A DNA stretch of 64,000 nt from Pseudazoarcus sp963975885 (GTDB taxonomy: Bacteria > Pseudomonadota > Gammaproteobacteria > Burkholderiales > Rhodocyclaceae): NCBI GenBank assembly GCA_963975885.1, contig CAXBIS010000012.1, positions 57,741 to 121,740 on the forward strand, read 5' to 3'. The position numbers and the translations under genes are program-made. Under the pieces are notes generated by a model. That model did not search any database. It was not told the origin of the DNA and worked only from the letters and a program-made list of their open reading frames with translations. Shown here piece by piece: positions 1 through 7,787 of the stretch (its first letter is position 1; the number at the start of each line of letters is the position of its first letter).

Positions 1-1277
1 CGGGCGATCGCATCGCGCACATGTTCAGTTGCAGCTTCGCCGCGGCGGAGGTGGACGTCTACGGAGCGCTGCTCAACGGTGCCACGCTGTGCTGTTATGC
101 GACGCGAGAGCGTGGCTTTGCTTCGCTGGCGACGTGGCTCGCCGAGGAGCGCATCACGCTGCTGCATCCGCCGCCGGCATGGTGGCGGCTTTTCCTCGAA
201 CACCTCGCGGAGCCGCCCGACCTGCCCGCGCTACGCCGGGTGTTCCTGAGCGGCGAGCCGCTGTTCCGGCGCGACGTCGAGCGCATGCATTGCCTGTTGC
301 CCGGTTGCGGGATCGATCACCGGCTCTCAAGCAGTGAGGCGAGCATCATGGCGCTTTACCGTATCGAGGCCGACACCGTCATCGACGATGAGGTGATCCC
401 GGTCGGACATCCGGTCCCCGACAAGGCCCTGGCATTGCTCGATGCCGACGGAAGTCCGGTGCCGCCGGGCGGAATCGGCGAGATCGTCGTGACCAGCCGC
501 TATCTTTCCCCCGGCTACTGGCGCCAGCCGGAACTGACTGCAAGCCACTTTCGGCCGGTGGCTGGCGATCCGTGTGCGCGTCGCTTTCACACCGGCGATT
601 TTGGCCGCTTCGCTCCGGATGGCCGGCTCCACTATCTGGGTCGGCGCGACGAGCAGGTGAAGATTCGCGGCTATCGTGTGGACCTGCGCGAAATCGAGGC
701 GATGCTGGTGCGCCTGGAGGCGGTCCGCTCGGCAGCGGTGGTCGCGCGGCCGGGCCGAGATCGTCAGCCGGTGCTGCATGCGGCGCTGGTGCTTGCACAC
801 GGGTATTGCGCACAAGCTGCACCGTTGCGGGCAGCGCTCGCGCAGATCGTTCCGGACTATATGATTCCGGAGCGGTTCGAGTTCCTGCCCACCCTGCCCA
901 TGACGCCCACCGGCAAGATCGATCGCATGGCGCTGGGAACCTCCGCACCGGCGCGGCCGCACACCGCTGTCGGAGCGCTGACAGACGACTCGCTTGAGGC
1001 GTCGATCGCGCGCATCGTATGCGACGTGCTGGGGCTGGAGCAGGTTGGCCGCGACGAGGATTTCTTTGCACGCGGCGGCAACTCGCTGCGTGCGGCTCAG
1101 GTGGTCGCGCGTCTGGCCCGCGACCATCGCATTGATCTACCCTTATCCCGGCTGTTCGTCGCTCCGACTGTCGCGTTGCTGGCGATCGAGGCTCAGGCCG
1201 CCGCCGCGCGATCGGGCGCGGCGTTGGCAAACAATCCGGCGGTCCCTATTCCAGATCCACTTCGGAGCAGCGTGTGA
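1..1277 (+). CDS. Amino-acid adenylation / peptidyl carrier protein (NRPS-like), 5' truncated by window
   Basis: This is the C-terminal part of an adenylate-forming enzyme. The reading frame is open from base 3, so the start lies outside the window. Visible adenylation motifs are FHTGDFGRF (A7-like), GRRDEQVKIRGYRVDLREIE (A8) and PMTPTGKIDR with the catalytic lysine (A10). A phosphopantetheine carrier domain follows, with attachment serine in FFARGGNSLRAA, and the protein ends soon after it. There is no condensation, thioesterase or reductase domain downstream, so this is a stand-alone A-PCP module that probably loads an amino or aryl acid onto its own carrier. Its stop overlaps the next start by 4 bp, implying a shared pathway. 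Substrate cannot be told because the specificity pocket is mostly off-window. Confidence 0.85.
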   Translation, partial: GDRIAHMFSCSFAAAEVDVYGALLNGATLCCYATRERGFASLATWLAEERITLLHPPPAWWRLFLEHLAEPPDLPALRRVFLSGEPLFRRDVERMHCLLPGCGIDHRLSSSEASIMALYRIEADTVIDDEVIPVGHPVPDKALALLDADGSPVPPGGIGEIVVTSRYLSPGYWRQPELTASHFRPVAGDPCARRFHTGDFGRFAPDGRLHYLGRRDEQVKIRGYRVDLREIEAMLVRLEAVRSAAVVARPGRDRQPVLHAALVLAHGYCAQAAPLRAALAQIVPDYMIPERFEFLPTLPMTPTGKIDRMALGTSAPARPHTAVGALTDDSLEASIARIVCDVLGLEQVGRDEDFFARGGNSLRAAQVVARLARDHRIDLPLSRLFVAPTVALLAIEAQAAAARSGAALANNPAVPIPDPLRSSV

Positions 1278-1942
1278 GCAGGGAAGATGTCGTTCTGTTC
1301 GGTATCGGCTCGGTCGCCGAAGTTCTTCATCACGTGCTGGAACGCTCCGGCCAGCATCGCGTCGTGGCCTTTGCGGTCGATCGTGCACTGATCCGCGAGC
1401 CGGTTTTTCGAGGCTTGCCGCTCGTGGCCTGGGACGAGGTGGCCCGACACTATCCCCCAAAGCGCTTCCGCATGATGATCGCGGTTGGCTATGTCCACGC
1501 CAACCGCCTGCGCGCCGAACGCTTCGGGCAGGCGCGCGACATGGGCTACCGCATGATCAGCTACGTCAGCCCGGGGGCCGCCCTGTGGGACGGTTTCACG
1601 ATGGGGGAGAACTGCCGAATCGGCGATGGGGTGCGCATACAGCCTTTCTCGCACATCGGTGATGACGTGTTCATCGGCAGTGAATCCTTCCTCGGTCATC
1701 ACTGCGTCATCGGCGACCATTGCTACCTGTCGGCCAGCGTGCGTATCGCCGGCCACGTGAAGGTCGAGCCATACTGCTACATCGGTATCAACGCCACCAT
1801 CCGCAATCGCGTGACCCTGGCCCGTTCAGGTGTCATCGGCGCGGGCGCGGTGATCCACGGCGATACGGTGGAAGGCGGCGTGTACATGAGTCCGCAGGCG
1901 GAATTGCTGCCCATTCGCAGCGACGATTTGCGACCGGAATAG
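1274..1942 (+). CDS. NeuD-family sugar/acyl O-acetyltransferase (left-handed beta-helix)
   Basis: Protein of 222 aa with a GTG start overlapping the upstream stop (GTGA). The N-terminus (VVLFGIGSVAEVLHHVL) matches the nucleotide-fold segment of NeuD/PglD-like acyltransferases. From about residue 100 the sequence shows hexapeptide repeats (IGDGVRI, IGDDVFIG, IGDHCYL, IGINATI), which form the left-handed beta-helix. His in the FLGHHCVIG stretch is the likely catalytic base. The family transfers acetyl or other acyl groups to sugars or amino groups. Translational coupling to the A-PCP protein suggests the acyltransferase takes part in the same small biosynthetic pathway, possibly using carrier-bound acyl groups; this is inference. 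Confidence 0.8.
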   Translation: MSREDVVLFGIGSVAEVLHHVLERSGQHRVVAFAVDRALIREPVFRGLPLVAWDEVARHYPPKRFRMMIAVGYVHANRLRAERFGQARDMGYRMISYVSPGAALWDGFTMGENCRIGDGVRIQPFSHIGDDVFIGSESFLGHHCVIGDHCYLSASVRIAGHVKVEPYCYIGINATIRNRVTLARSGVIGAGAVIHGDTVEGGVYMSPQAELLPIRSDDLRPE

Positions 1943-1948
1943 GACCGC

Positions 1949-1985
1949 GTTGCGGCGGCATCGTGTCAGCCGATGCCGCCGCAAC
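1949..1985. terminator. Strong hairpin, probable bidirectional terminator
   Basis: A perfect 15-bp stem (GTTGCGGCGGCATCG, 1949-1963) pairs with its complement at 1971-1985 around a 7-nt loop. It starts 6 bp after the acyltransferase stop. There is no clear T run on either side, so it may act as a structural or Rho-assisted stop or protect the 3' end. On the minus strand a stop codon for a short reading frame falls in the loop. Confidence 0.65.
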
Positions 1986-1989
1986 CGTC

Positions 1990-2149
1990 GAGTGTGAAGC
2001 GGCGAATCTCGAAGCGTCTGCTCGCGCCGCGCCGCGGGCCCGACGAAGCGCCGGGCGCGCGCGTTCTCGTCGGGGCTCGGGCGGTTCGCGAGCATCTCCG
2101 CGTCCCGATCGGTTTGAGCGAGCACGCCGCAATGGACGTCGACGATGGT
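1990..2149 (-). pseudogene. Decayed 4'-phosphopantetheinyl transferase N-terminus
   Basis: Reading from an ATG at 2149 on the minus strand gives a peptide of about 45 residues that starts MTIVDVHCGVLA and includes SPDENARARRFVGPAARRE. This resembles the N-terminal region of Sfp/AcpT-type phosphopantetheinyl transferases, where SxDExxRAxRF precedes the recognition helix. After RREQTL the similarity ends. The alternative frame reads FEIRRFTLDGCGGIG and stops in the loop of the 1949-1985 hairpin, as if an internal, frame-changing deletion had removed the catalytic part. The enzyme family activates carrier proteins, so its presence beside an A-PCP gene makes sense. The call rests on a short match and is tentative. 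Confidence 0.45.
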
Positions 2150-2237
2150 CATCGGTGGCTGGTTCCAGTTGCTGCGGCGAGGCACTGTCCCGCGTCGGAT
2201 CGACTACGGCAAGCAGGGGCCGCTACGGCGCGCCGGC

Positions 2238-2266
2238 TTCCAAAGCCTCGCCTCTTGATCTATAGT
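2238..2266 (+). promoter_or_regulatory. Candidate sigma-70 promoter for AAA+ ATPase gene
   Basis: TTCCAA (3/6 to the -35 consensus), a 17-bp spacer, and TATAGT (5/6 to the -10 consensus). It would give a leader of about 195 nt before the ATG at 2468. Weak evidence from pattern only. Confidence 0.3.
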
Positions 2267-2467
2267 GGCCCCGCCGCGCCGGCGGCGGATCGGCTGACAT
2301 GCACAGCCTGTCGCCCAGCCGTCGGAACAGGCGCTGCCGTCCGGCCGCGCCCCGGCCCGGTTCTGCGGCTTCCCTCGGCGGAGGCCGTTTTCGTTTCACA
2401 GCCCCGGCAGCCACGCACATGCCCGCTCCCGGGCGACGGTGCCCCTCGCGCCGAGACAGGAGTGGTA

Positions 2468-4099
2468 ATGGATTTCGAGATTCCGGAAACCCTGGCGAAC
2501 AAGCTGCTCGATTGCGTCGACGCGGCCAGCCCGCTGGGCCGTCGCCTTGCCCAGACCGGCATCTACCATGGTCGCAGCGTGGTGCCGAGCCGGCTGTTCG
2601 ACGTGTCCGACCTGGAAGCCTTCCACGCGCTGTGCGAGCACGAGGGCGAGCACGCGACAATGCTGCAGATCTCCGCGCTGCGCCGCATCCGCAGCGAGCC
2701 CGCGGGCATCGCCGTGGACGATCTCGAGGTCTTCATCCCGGCGCTGGTCGCCTATCTGTTCAAGGACGTGCGCGACGGCTGGCTCTACCGTCGCAACAAG
2801 GACGGCGTGATGCTGCCCTGGCTGGTCAGCTACGTGCGCCTGTTCAACCCCGAACAGGGCTCGCCCTACGTCATCGTGGGCCTGATGGCCAACACCATCT
2901 GGTCGGCGCACAACGAGGTCTCCGACGACCCGATGAGCCGCCACGGTGGCATGACCAACGCCATCGTGTTCTACAAGCACGACCTGCAGGGCAAGACCGT
3001 GCCCGACCTGCTCGCCGAACGCGGCTACTTCAAGGAAACCGATGAGTTGCGGCGCGATTACCAGGCGCACGAGGATCGCTTCCTCGCCATGCAGCCGGCC
3101 TTCGGCGAACAGTTCGCGTGCCGCAACGCGATGTTCCTCGCGCGTGGACCGCAGCACACCGAGTTCATGAAGATGCCGCGCGGCAAGGTTGCCAAATGCG
3201 TCAACGACGAGGGCGTGCTCGAGCGCAGCTTCGACCTCAACGCCGACACCAGTTTCTGGCGCGAGCTGGGCATACCGGTGGGTTTCGATCGCGTGCCGCT
3301 GCACTGCTATCTGTACCTGTTCCACCTCGAACTGCACCGCAACGTGTGGGTGCATGTGCAGAACCTCGAACGCTACGAGTACAAGCCCGAGTTGCGCGAG
3401 AAGCTGGTGCTGCCCGACTCGCACCGCGATCTCATCGACATCCTCACCTCGGATCTCGAAGTGCTGGTCGACGACATCGTCGAGGGCAAGTCCGGCGGCA
3501 CCATCATTCTGTGTCAGGGCGCGCCCGGCCTGGGCAAGACGCTGACCGCCGAGGTCTATTCCGAGGTCGTCGGCAAGCCGCTGTACCGCGTCCACTCGGG
3601 CCAGCTCGGCATCACCGCCGAATCGGTCGAGGCCAATCTGTCGACGATCCTGCAGCGCGCCGCACGCTGGGACGCGATCATGCTGCTCGACGAGGCCGAC
3701 GTATACATCCGCTGCCGCGACAACGACCTGCAGCACAACGCCATCGTCGCCGAATTCCTGCGCACGCTCGAATACTTCGACGGTCTGCTGTTCATGACGA
3801 CCAACCGCGACGACGACGTCGACGACGCCATCCTGTCGCGCTGCATCGCCACCATCAAGTACGACGTCCCGCCGCGCGACGCCGCCATCCGCCTGTGGCA
3901 CACGCTCGCGGACCAGTTCGATGTCGAGCTGCCCGAGGGTCTGGTCGAGACGCTGGCCGACACCTACAGTGATGCGAGCGGCCGCGACATCAAGGAGCTG
4001 CTCAAGCTCACCGCACGTTTTTGCCGCAGCAAGGACATTCCGTTGTCGGAAGAGGCCTTCGCGCAGTGCGCGGTGTTCCGCGGCGTGGGCGGCCACTGA
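2468..4099 (+). CDS. AAA+ ATPase with long uncharacterised N-terminal domain
   Basis: Protein of 543 aa. The start ATG at 2468 is chosen because ACAGGAG lies just upstream and the in-frame extension beyond it is low-complexity antisense of other signals. Residues 1 to about 340 form a domain I do not recognise. A single AAA+ module follows: Walker A GAPGLGKT near residue 350, Walker B IMLLDEADVY, sensor 1 in FMTTNRDDD, and a likely arginine finger in ILSRCIA. The Walker region resembles stand-alone remodelling ATPases rather than Clp or FtsH proteases, and no protease domain is present. Likely an ATP-driven remodeller of an unknown target. It converges on the helicase gene; a short GC stem at 4142-4156 lies between them. 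Confidence 0.8.
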   Translation: MDFEIPETLANKLLDCVDAASPLGRRLAQTGIYHGRSVVPSRLFDVSDLEAFHALCEHEGEHATMLQISALRRIRSEPAGIAVDDLEVFIPALVAYLFKDVRDGWLYRRNKDGVMLPWLVSYVRLFNPEQGSPYVIVGLMANTIWSAHNEVSDDPMSRHGGMTNAIVFYKHDLQGKTVPDLLAERGYFKETDELRRDYQAHEDRFLAMQPAFGEQFACRNAMFLARGPQHTEFMKMPRGKVAKCVNDEGVLERSFDLNADTSFWRELGIPVGFDRVPLHCYLYLFHLELHRNVWVHVQNLERYEYKPELREKLVLPDSHRDLIDILTSDLEVLVDDIVEGKSGGTIILCQGAPGLGKTLTAEVYSEVVGKPLYRVHSGQLGITAESVEANLSTILQRAARWDAIMLLDEADVYIRCRDNDLQHNAIVAEFLRTLEYFDGLLFMTTNRDDDVDDAILSRCIATIKYDVPPRDAAIRLWHTLADQFDVELPEGLVETLADTYSDASGRDIKELLKLTARFCRSKDIPLSEEAFAQCAVFRGVGGH

Positions 4100-4147
4100 G
4101 TCATCGCTGAGCGGCGGTTGTGGACATCGAAGTCCGGGCGGACCGCC

Positions 4148-5788
4148 TCAGGCGGTGTCGCCGGCTTCGAGTTCCAGCAGTTTCGCCGCGCGCGTCGACA
4201 TCACCAGCATCAGCTTCATGCCCGCGCGCGTGGCGCCGACGAAGAGCTTGCGCTGCGCGCGTGGGTCCAGCGTCTCGAAGTCGATCTCGGTGAAGATCAC
4301 GCAGGGGGCGGCCTGGCCCTTGAAGCGGTGCACCGAGTCGATGAGGAAGTCGCCCTGCGTGTATTCGGGTGAGCCGACCAGATCGTAGCGCCCGGTGAAG
4401 GCGCGCAACGAGTGCTGGCCGAGGCGCGCGAGTGGGGTGAAGCACGAATTCTCGCGTCCGCGAAAGGTGACGATGGCGATGTGCTCGCGCCGGAAGCCCA
4501 GCCCGATCGCGCGCGTGATGGCGCGGCGCGTGCGCTCCATCAGTTGCGCCGAGTCGTCCCAGGTCGACACTTCCACGTCGGAGTCGGCCAGCGGGCTGCC
4601 GGCATCGAACGGCGTGTGCGGCTGCAGGCTGCGATTGAGCAGCGCGACGATGTCGGCCGGGCTGCGGTAGTTGCGCTCGCTGGTGATCCGCACCCAGCCC
4701 GGCAGGTCCACCTCCGCGCGCTCGTAGAGATTCTGCATCGGATCTTCCAGCCACCACGCGCGGCCGTAATGCGGGATCAACCGAAGCAGCGCATCGCGCC
4801 AGGCCGGCGTGAAGTCCTGACCTTCGTCGACGATCAGTTCCTCGTACTGCGGCTGCGTTTCGAGCGTGGCGAAGTCGCTCTCCAGCCGCGCGAAGGCGTT
4901 TGGCGCGGAGAAATCCGGCGGCTGGCCGGCGGCCGAGAGCATGCGGTCGCAGAGCTGGTGGTAGGTGACCACGTCCGCGCCGGGCGGGGCGATGCGCGCG
5001 ATGTGGTCGGCCAGCGGACGGTTGTAGCAGACATACAGCGGGCGGCGCCCGGCCGCGAGCGCGTCGCGCAGCACCGCCAGCGCGAGCTGGGTCTTGCCGC
5101 TGCCGGCGGTGCCGGTGACGCGCAGGCGATGGGGCTGCACCTCGATGCGTCGCGCCCATTCGGCCAACCCGCCGGCGAGCCGCGTGTACAGCGTCGTGGC
5201 CTGGCCGACCAGCGCGCTGGCGTCCGCTTCCAGCCGCAGTTCATCGGCGAAGAAGCGTTCCAGGCGCGCGACGTTTGCCGGGTCGGGAGTGTCCGCGGCG
5301 AGAAGCTCGACCACGCTCGTGATCAGGCGCTCACGCATGTTGGAATCGACGATGCGCGACGGGTCGAGGCCGGCCGTGCCGGGTGCGCGAACGACGTGGT
5401 CGGGACAGTACAGCAGCAGGTCCAGTTCCGGCGCCTCGCCGTCCGGCAGGGCAGCCAGGCGCGCGCGCAGGTGATCGGCGGTGCGAGCCAGCTCCACGCT
5501 GACCTTGCGCCGCGTGCGGATGTGGCGTTTGACCAGTCCCTCGTCGGTTTCGTCGAGAAAGCCGGCGACCTGCTCGACCAGCAGCACGCGGGCCGAGGGG
5601 CCGATGACGACAAAATCGACGCTGCCGAAGAGCAGCGTCTCGTGCGCGGCGCGCGTCCAGTGGATGCCGTGGAAGACCGTGAATTCGGCCGGCAGTCGTT
5701 CGGCGAGTTCGGCCAGGGTGTCGAGCTTGCGTGCCAGCGCCCCGGAAGCGGGGATGCTGCGCCAGCCGTCAGGGTGAATGCGGGGCAT
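4148..5788 (-). CDS. UvrD/PcrA-like superfamily 1 helicase
   Basis: Protein of 546 aa. Motifs in order: I GTAGSGKTQLAL, II IVDEGQDF, IV-like ERNYRSPADI, V DSVHRFKGQ and VI FVGATRAGMKL. The first 170 residues (EFTVFHGIHWTR, LLFGSVDFVVIGP) look like a NERD-type nuclease-related domain, often fused to such helicases. The start at 5788 (MPRIHPDGW) is preferred; an upstream in-frame ATG would run into the Hsp20 gene. It probably unwinds or processes DNA in repair, or degrades nucleic acid. The gene is separated from the Hsp20 pair by a hairpin at 5828-5855. Confidence 0.82.
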   Translation of the reverse strand: MPRIHPDGWRSIPASGALARKLDTLAELAERLPAEFTVFHGIHWTRAAHETLLFGSVDFVVIGPSARVLLVEQVAGFLDETDEGLVKRHIRTRRKVSVELARTADHLRARLAALPDGEAPELDLLLYCPDHVVRAPGTAGLDPSRIVDSNMRERLITSVVELLAADTPDPANVARLERFFADELRLEADASALVGQATTLYTRLAGGLAEWARRIEVQPHRLRVTGTAGSGKTQLALAVLRDALAAGRRPLYVCYNRPLADHIARIAPPGADVVTYHQLCDRMLSAAGQPPDFSAPNAFARLESDFATLETQPQYEELIVDEGQDFTPAWRDALLRLIPHYGRAWWLEDPMQNLYERAEVDLPGWVRITSERNYRSPADIVALLNRSLQPHTPFDAGSPLADSDVEVSTWDDSAQLMERTRRAITRAIGLGFRREHIAIVTFRGRENSCFTPLARLGQHSLRAFTGRYDLVGSPEYTQGDFLIDSVHRFKGQAAPCVIFTEIDFETLDPRAQRKLFVGATRAGMKLMLVMSTRAAKLLELEAGDTA

Positions 5789-5827
5789 GGTCGAGACCAC
5801 GGGGTCGGCGATGCCCCATGGTACTCG

Positions 5828-5855
5828 CAGCCGCCCGCCGGCTGGCGGGCGGCTG
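5828..5855 (-). terminator. Terminator hairpin after hsp20 pair
   Basis: A perfect 12-bp stem (CAGCCGCCCGCC and its complement) with a GGCT tetraloop lies 9 bp beyond the stop of the second hsp20 gene on the minus strand. It has no T run but is very stable. It separates the Hsp20 genes from the helicase gene. Confidence 0.6.
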
Positions 5856-5864
5856 TGGGGCGCT

Positions 5865-6233
5865 TCAGGCGGCCTGCACCTCGATGCGGCGTGGTTGCGC
5901 GTGAGCGTGCTTGGGGATGCGCACATTGAGCACGCCGTCGCGCAGTTCCGCGGTGATGGCCGAGCTGTCCAGTTCAGTGCTCAGCGTGAAGGCGCGGCGA
6001 TAGCGCGCGACGCCGATCTCGGCCCAGGACGCGTCCATGCCCTCGGGCGTGTCGACGACGATTTCGCCCTCGATGCGCAGCGCGTCTCCGTCGACGTCGA
6101 TCGCGAGCTTGTCGCGGGGCACGCCGGGCAGGTCGGCGCGCAGGGTGATGCCCCCGCTATCTTCGAACACATCGACGCGCGGCTGCAGCGCCGGTGCTTC
6201 CTGTGCCTTGCGGTTTTCCTTGGTTTCGCTCAT
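5865..6233 (-). CDS. Small heat-shock protein, Hsp20/alpha-crystallin family
   Basis: Protein of 122 aa holding an alpha-crystallin domain: RVDVFEDSGGITLRADLPGV at the start of the domain, AIDVDGDALRIEGE in the middle, and the LRDGVLNVRIPK strand followed by a basic end. The start at 6233 (MSETKENRK) is chosen because AAGGAGGAA sits 6 bp before it; an in-frame ATG 24 bp upstream would place this ribosome site inside the gene. It acts as an ATP-independent holdase in the cytoplasm. It lies 20 bp after the first hsp20 gene and is surely cotranscribed. The two paralogues are only distantly alike. Confidence 0.9.
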   Translation of the reverse strand: MSETKENRKAQEAPALQPRVDVFEDSGGITLRADLPGVPRDKLAIDVDGDALRIEGEIVVDTPEGMDASWAEIGVARYRRAFTLSTELDSSAITAELRDGVLNVRIPKHAHAQPRRIEVQAA

Positions 6234-6253
6234 GACTCGTTCCTCCTTGATGG

Positions 6254-6703
6254 TCACTGGACGTCGATGCGGCGTGGCTGCATCGCCTCGCGGCGCGCCA
6301 CGCTGATATGCAGCACGCCGTCGCGATAACGCGCGGACACGCGCTCGGGGTCGGTATCCTCGGGCAGCGACACGGTGCGGCGGAAGCGGCCGGCGAAACG
6401 CTCGGAGGCGTAAACCGGCTGTTTCTGATCGTCGGGCCGGTCGCTCCGGCGTTCGCCTTCGATGGACAGCACGCCGCGTTCGACGCGCACGTCGAAGTCG
6501 GTCGCGGACATGCCCGGCGCAAAGGCGTAGATCTCGATCGCGCCCGGTGTGGAGCCGACGTTCACCGGTGGAAAAGCGCCGCTTGCGACGGCGCGGATCG
6601 AGCCCGGACGGCCGGTCGCGCCGAAGGCCTGCTGCAGGTCGCGTTGCAGGCGTTCGAAATCGGCGGCAAGCCCGCCGGGCCAGTTCAGAAGCGATTCGTA
6701 CAT
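6254..6703 (-). CDS. Small heat-shock protein, Hsp20/alpha-crystallin family
   Basis: Protein of 149 aa, first gene of the pair. It begins MYESLLNWPGGLAADFERLQ, typical of the class with an N-terminal helix that drives oligomer assembly. The alpha-crystallin domain runs from about residue 45 (FPPVNVGSTPGAIEIYAFAPG) to the end, with RYRDGVLHISVARRE as the closing motif. A classical C-terminal I-x-I tail is not obvious. Upstream there is a possible heat-shock promoter. The partner gene downstream probably forms mixed or parallel chaperone assemblies. Confidence 0.9.
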   Translation of the reverse strand: MYESLLNWPGGLAADFERLQRDLQQAFGATGRPGSIRAVASGAFPPVNVGSTPGAIEIYAFAPGMSATDFDVRVERGVLSIEGERRSDRPDDQKQPVYASERFAGRFRRTVSLPEDTDPERVSARYRDGVLHISVARREAMQPRRIDVQ

Positions 6704-6779
6704 GGCTTTACCCCCAAAACGAAGTGGATCAATCGGCGGCGGCCCCGTGCTGGCGGGGCAACAGCCGTCCGTGATGCGT

Positions 6780-6807
6780 ATATTCCGGCGATGCGACGGA
6801 CTTCAAG
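6780..6807 (-). promoter_or_regulatory. Candidate heat-shock (sigma-32) promoter
   Basis: On the minus strand CTTGAAG (6807-6801) matches the sigma-32 -35 element, followed after about 12 bp by CCGGAATAT, a loose match to the -10 element. It would place the start about 70-80 nt before the hsp20 ATG at 6703. The -35 match is good and the -10 is poor. Confidence 0.35.
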
Positions 6808-6997
6808 AGGGCACGCCAGGGAGCGTTGCGTTGCGGGGGCATCGCCGGTGTGCGATGCGGGTTTACCGAGGCTTGCGTACCCCGCCACCGGCGCCCATAG
6901 TGGATCAGACGAGGTCGGTTAATGCCCGAAGCATGATCGACGTCGCGACCGAAATGGCCGCCGGTGTCCGCGTGCGGCCAGGCATGGAGGAACAGCG

Positions 6998-7591
6998 ATG
7001 GCAAGCTTCCACGCAATCGACGCATCGGTCCTCGAGGGCCGTACGCGCCTCATCACCCAGCCCGAATCCCGCCCCATCGAGCGCATGCTCGACGAACCCG
7101 CGCTGAGCGCGATGACCGATCTCACGCGTGTGCCGGCGGCCTGCGTGGCCGCCGATGAACTGGTCGACGCCGCGCATGCACGCATGTTCGAGCGTCGCGT
7201 GCGCATGCTCTTCGTCGTCGACGACGAAGGCTTTCTCGTGGGGCTGCTCACCAGCAACGACATCCTTGGTGAAAAGCCCATGCAGATCGTGCTCGAACGC
7301 AATGTGCGTCATGACGAGATTCGCGTGCAGGACATCATGACCCCTGCCGAAGCGGTCGAAGCGCTGGGCTTCGACGCGGTCGCACGTTCACGTGTGGGCG
7401 ATATCGTCGAAACCATGCGCACGCGCGGGCGTCAGCACGCACTCGTGATGCGTCGTGGCGGCGACAGCACGCCCGAAGTGTGTGGCGTGTTCTCGGCGGC
7501 GGACCTGTCGCGCCGGCTCGGCATCGAGGTGGTGCCGTTGAAGGTCGCGCGCACCTTTGCCGAGATCGAGGAGAGTCTGGCCCACGAGTGA
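6998..7591 (+). CDS. CBS-domain protein
   Basis: Protein of 197 aa with two CBS motifs: the first around residues 35-95 (MTDLTRVPAACVAADELVDA ... RMLFVVDDEGFLVGLLTSND) and the second from about 110 (VQDIMTPAEAVEALGFDAVA ... ALVMRRGGD ... VCGVFSAADLSRRLG). CBS pairs bind adenosine nucleotides and report energy state. No enzyme or channel domain is attached. GGAGGA 8 bp before the ATG fixes the start. The gene stands alone between the hsp20 pair (divergent) and the nucleoside-gate gene. Confidence 0.85.
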   Translation: MASFHAIDASVLEGRTRLITQPESRPIERMLDEPALSAMTDLTRVPAACVAADELVDAAHARMFERRVRMLFVVDDEGFLVGLLTSNDILGEKPMQIVLERNVRHDEIRVQDIMTPAEAVEALGFDAVARSRVGDIVETMRTRGRQHALVMRRGGDSTPEVCGVFSAADLSRRLGIEVVPLKVARTFAEIEESLAHE

Positions 7592-7787
7592 GCGCTCCCG
7601 GGCCGACCACGCCCGCGGCGCGCGCGCAGCATTTCGCAACCGGTCGCGGCTTGTGCCGCGCGGGGTGGCGTGATTACATGGCGGCTTTGCCGCGCACCAC
7701 ACGCCCCGCACGCAGGAGCCGCAGCCCCGTGACCGTTTCGCACGCCCCCGTCCGCCCCCCGCGCGCCCGCCGGCCGGAGGCTCCGCG

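Larger units (their letters stand above)
1943..2467. other. 525-bp intergenic stretch: terminator, PPTase remnant, promoter candidate
   Basis: No intact gene here. It holds the hairpin at 1949-1985, a minus-strand fragment resembling the start of a phosphopantetheinyl transferase (about 1990-2149), a sigma-70-like promoter candidate at 2238-2266, and about 200 bp of GC-rich leader before the AAA+ ATPase gene. I see no further conserved coding signal. Confidence 0.6.

Noticed and set aside
1973..2467. N-terminal extension of the AAA+ ATPase in the same open frame
   Set aside because: Reads through antisense of the PPTase remnant and GC-rich leader; the ATG at 2468 has its own ribosome site.
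2396..4096. 566-codon minus-strand open frame opposite the AAA+ ATPase gene
   Set aside because: Shadow; the plus strand holds intact Walker motifs in a gene with a good ribosome site.
4412..5929. 505-codon plus-strand open frame opposite the helicase gene
   Set aside because: Antisense shadow of the UvrD-like gene, whose motifs are complete on the minus strand.
7592..7787. Small gene between the CBS and SpmAB-like genes
   Set aside because: Only arginine- and proline-rich frames with no ribosome site.
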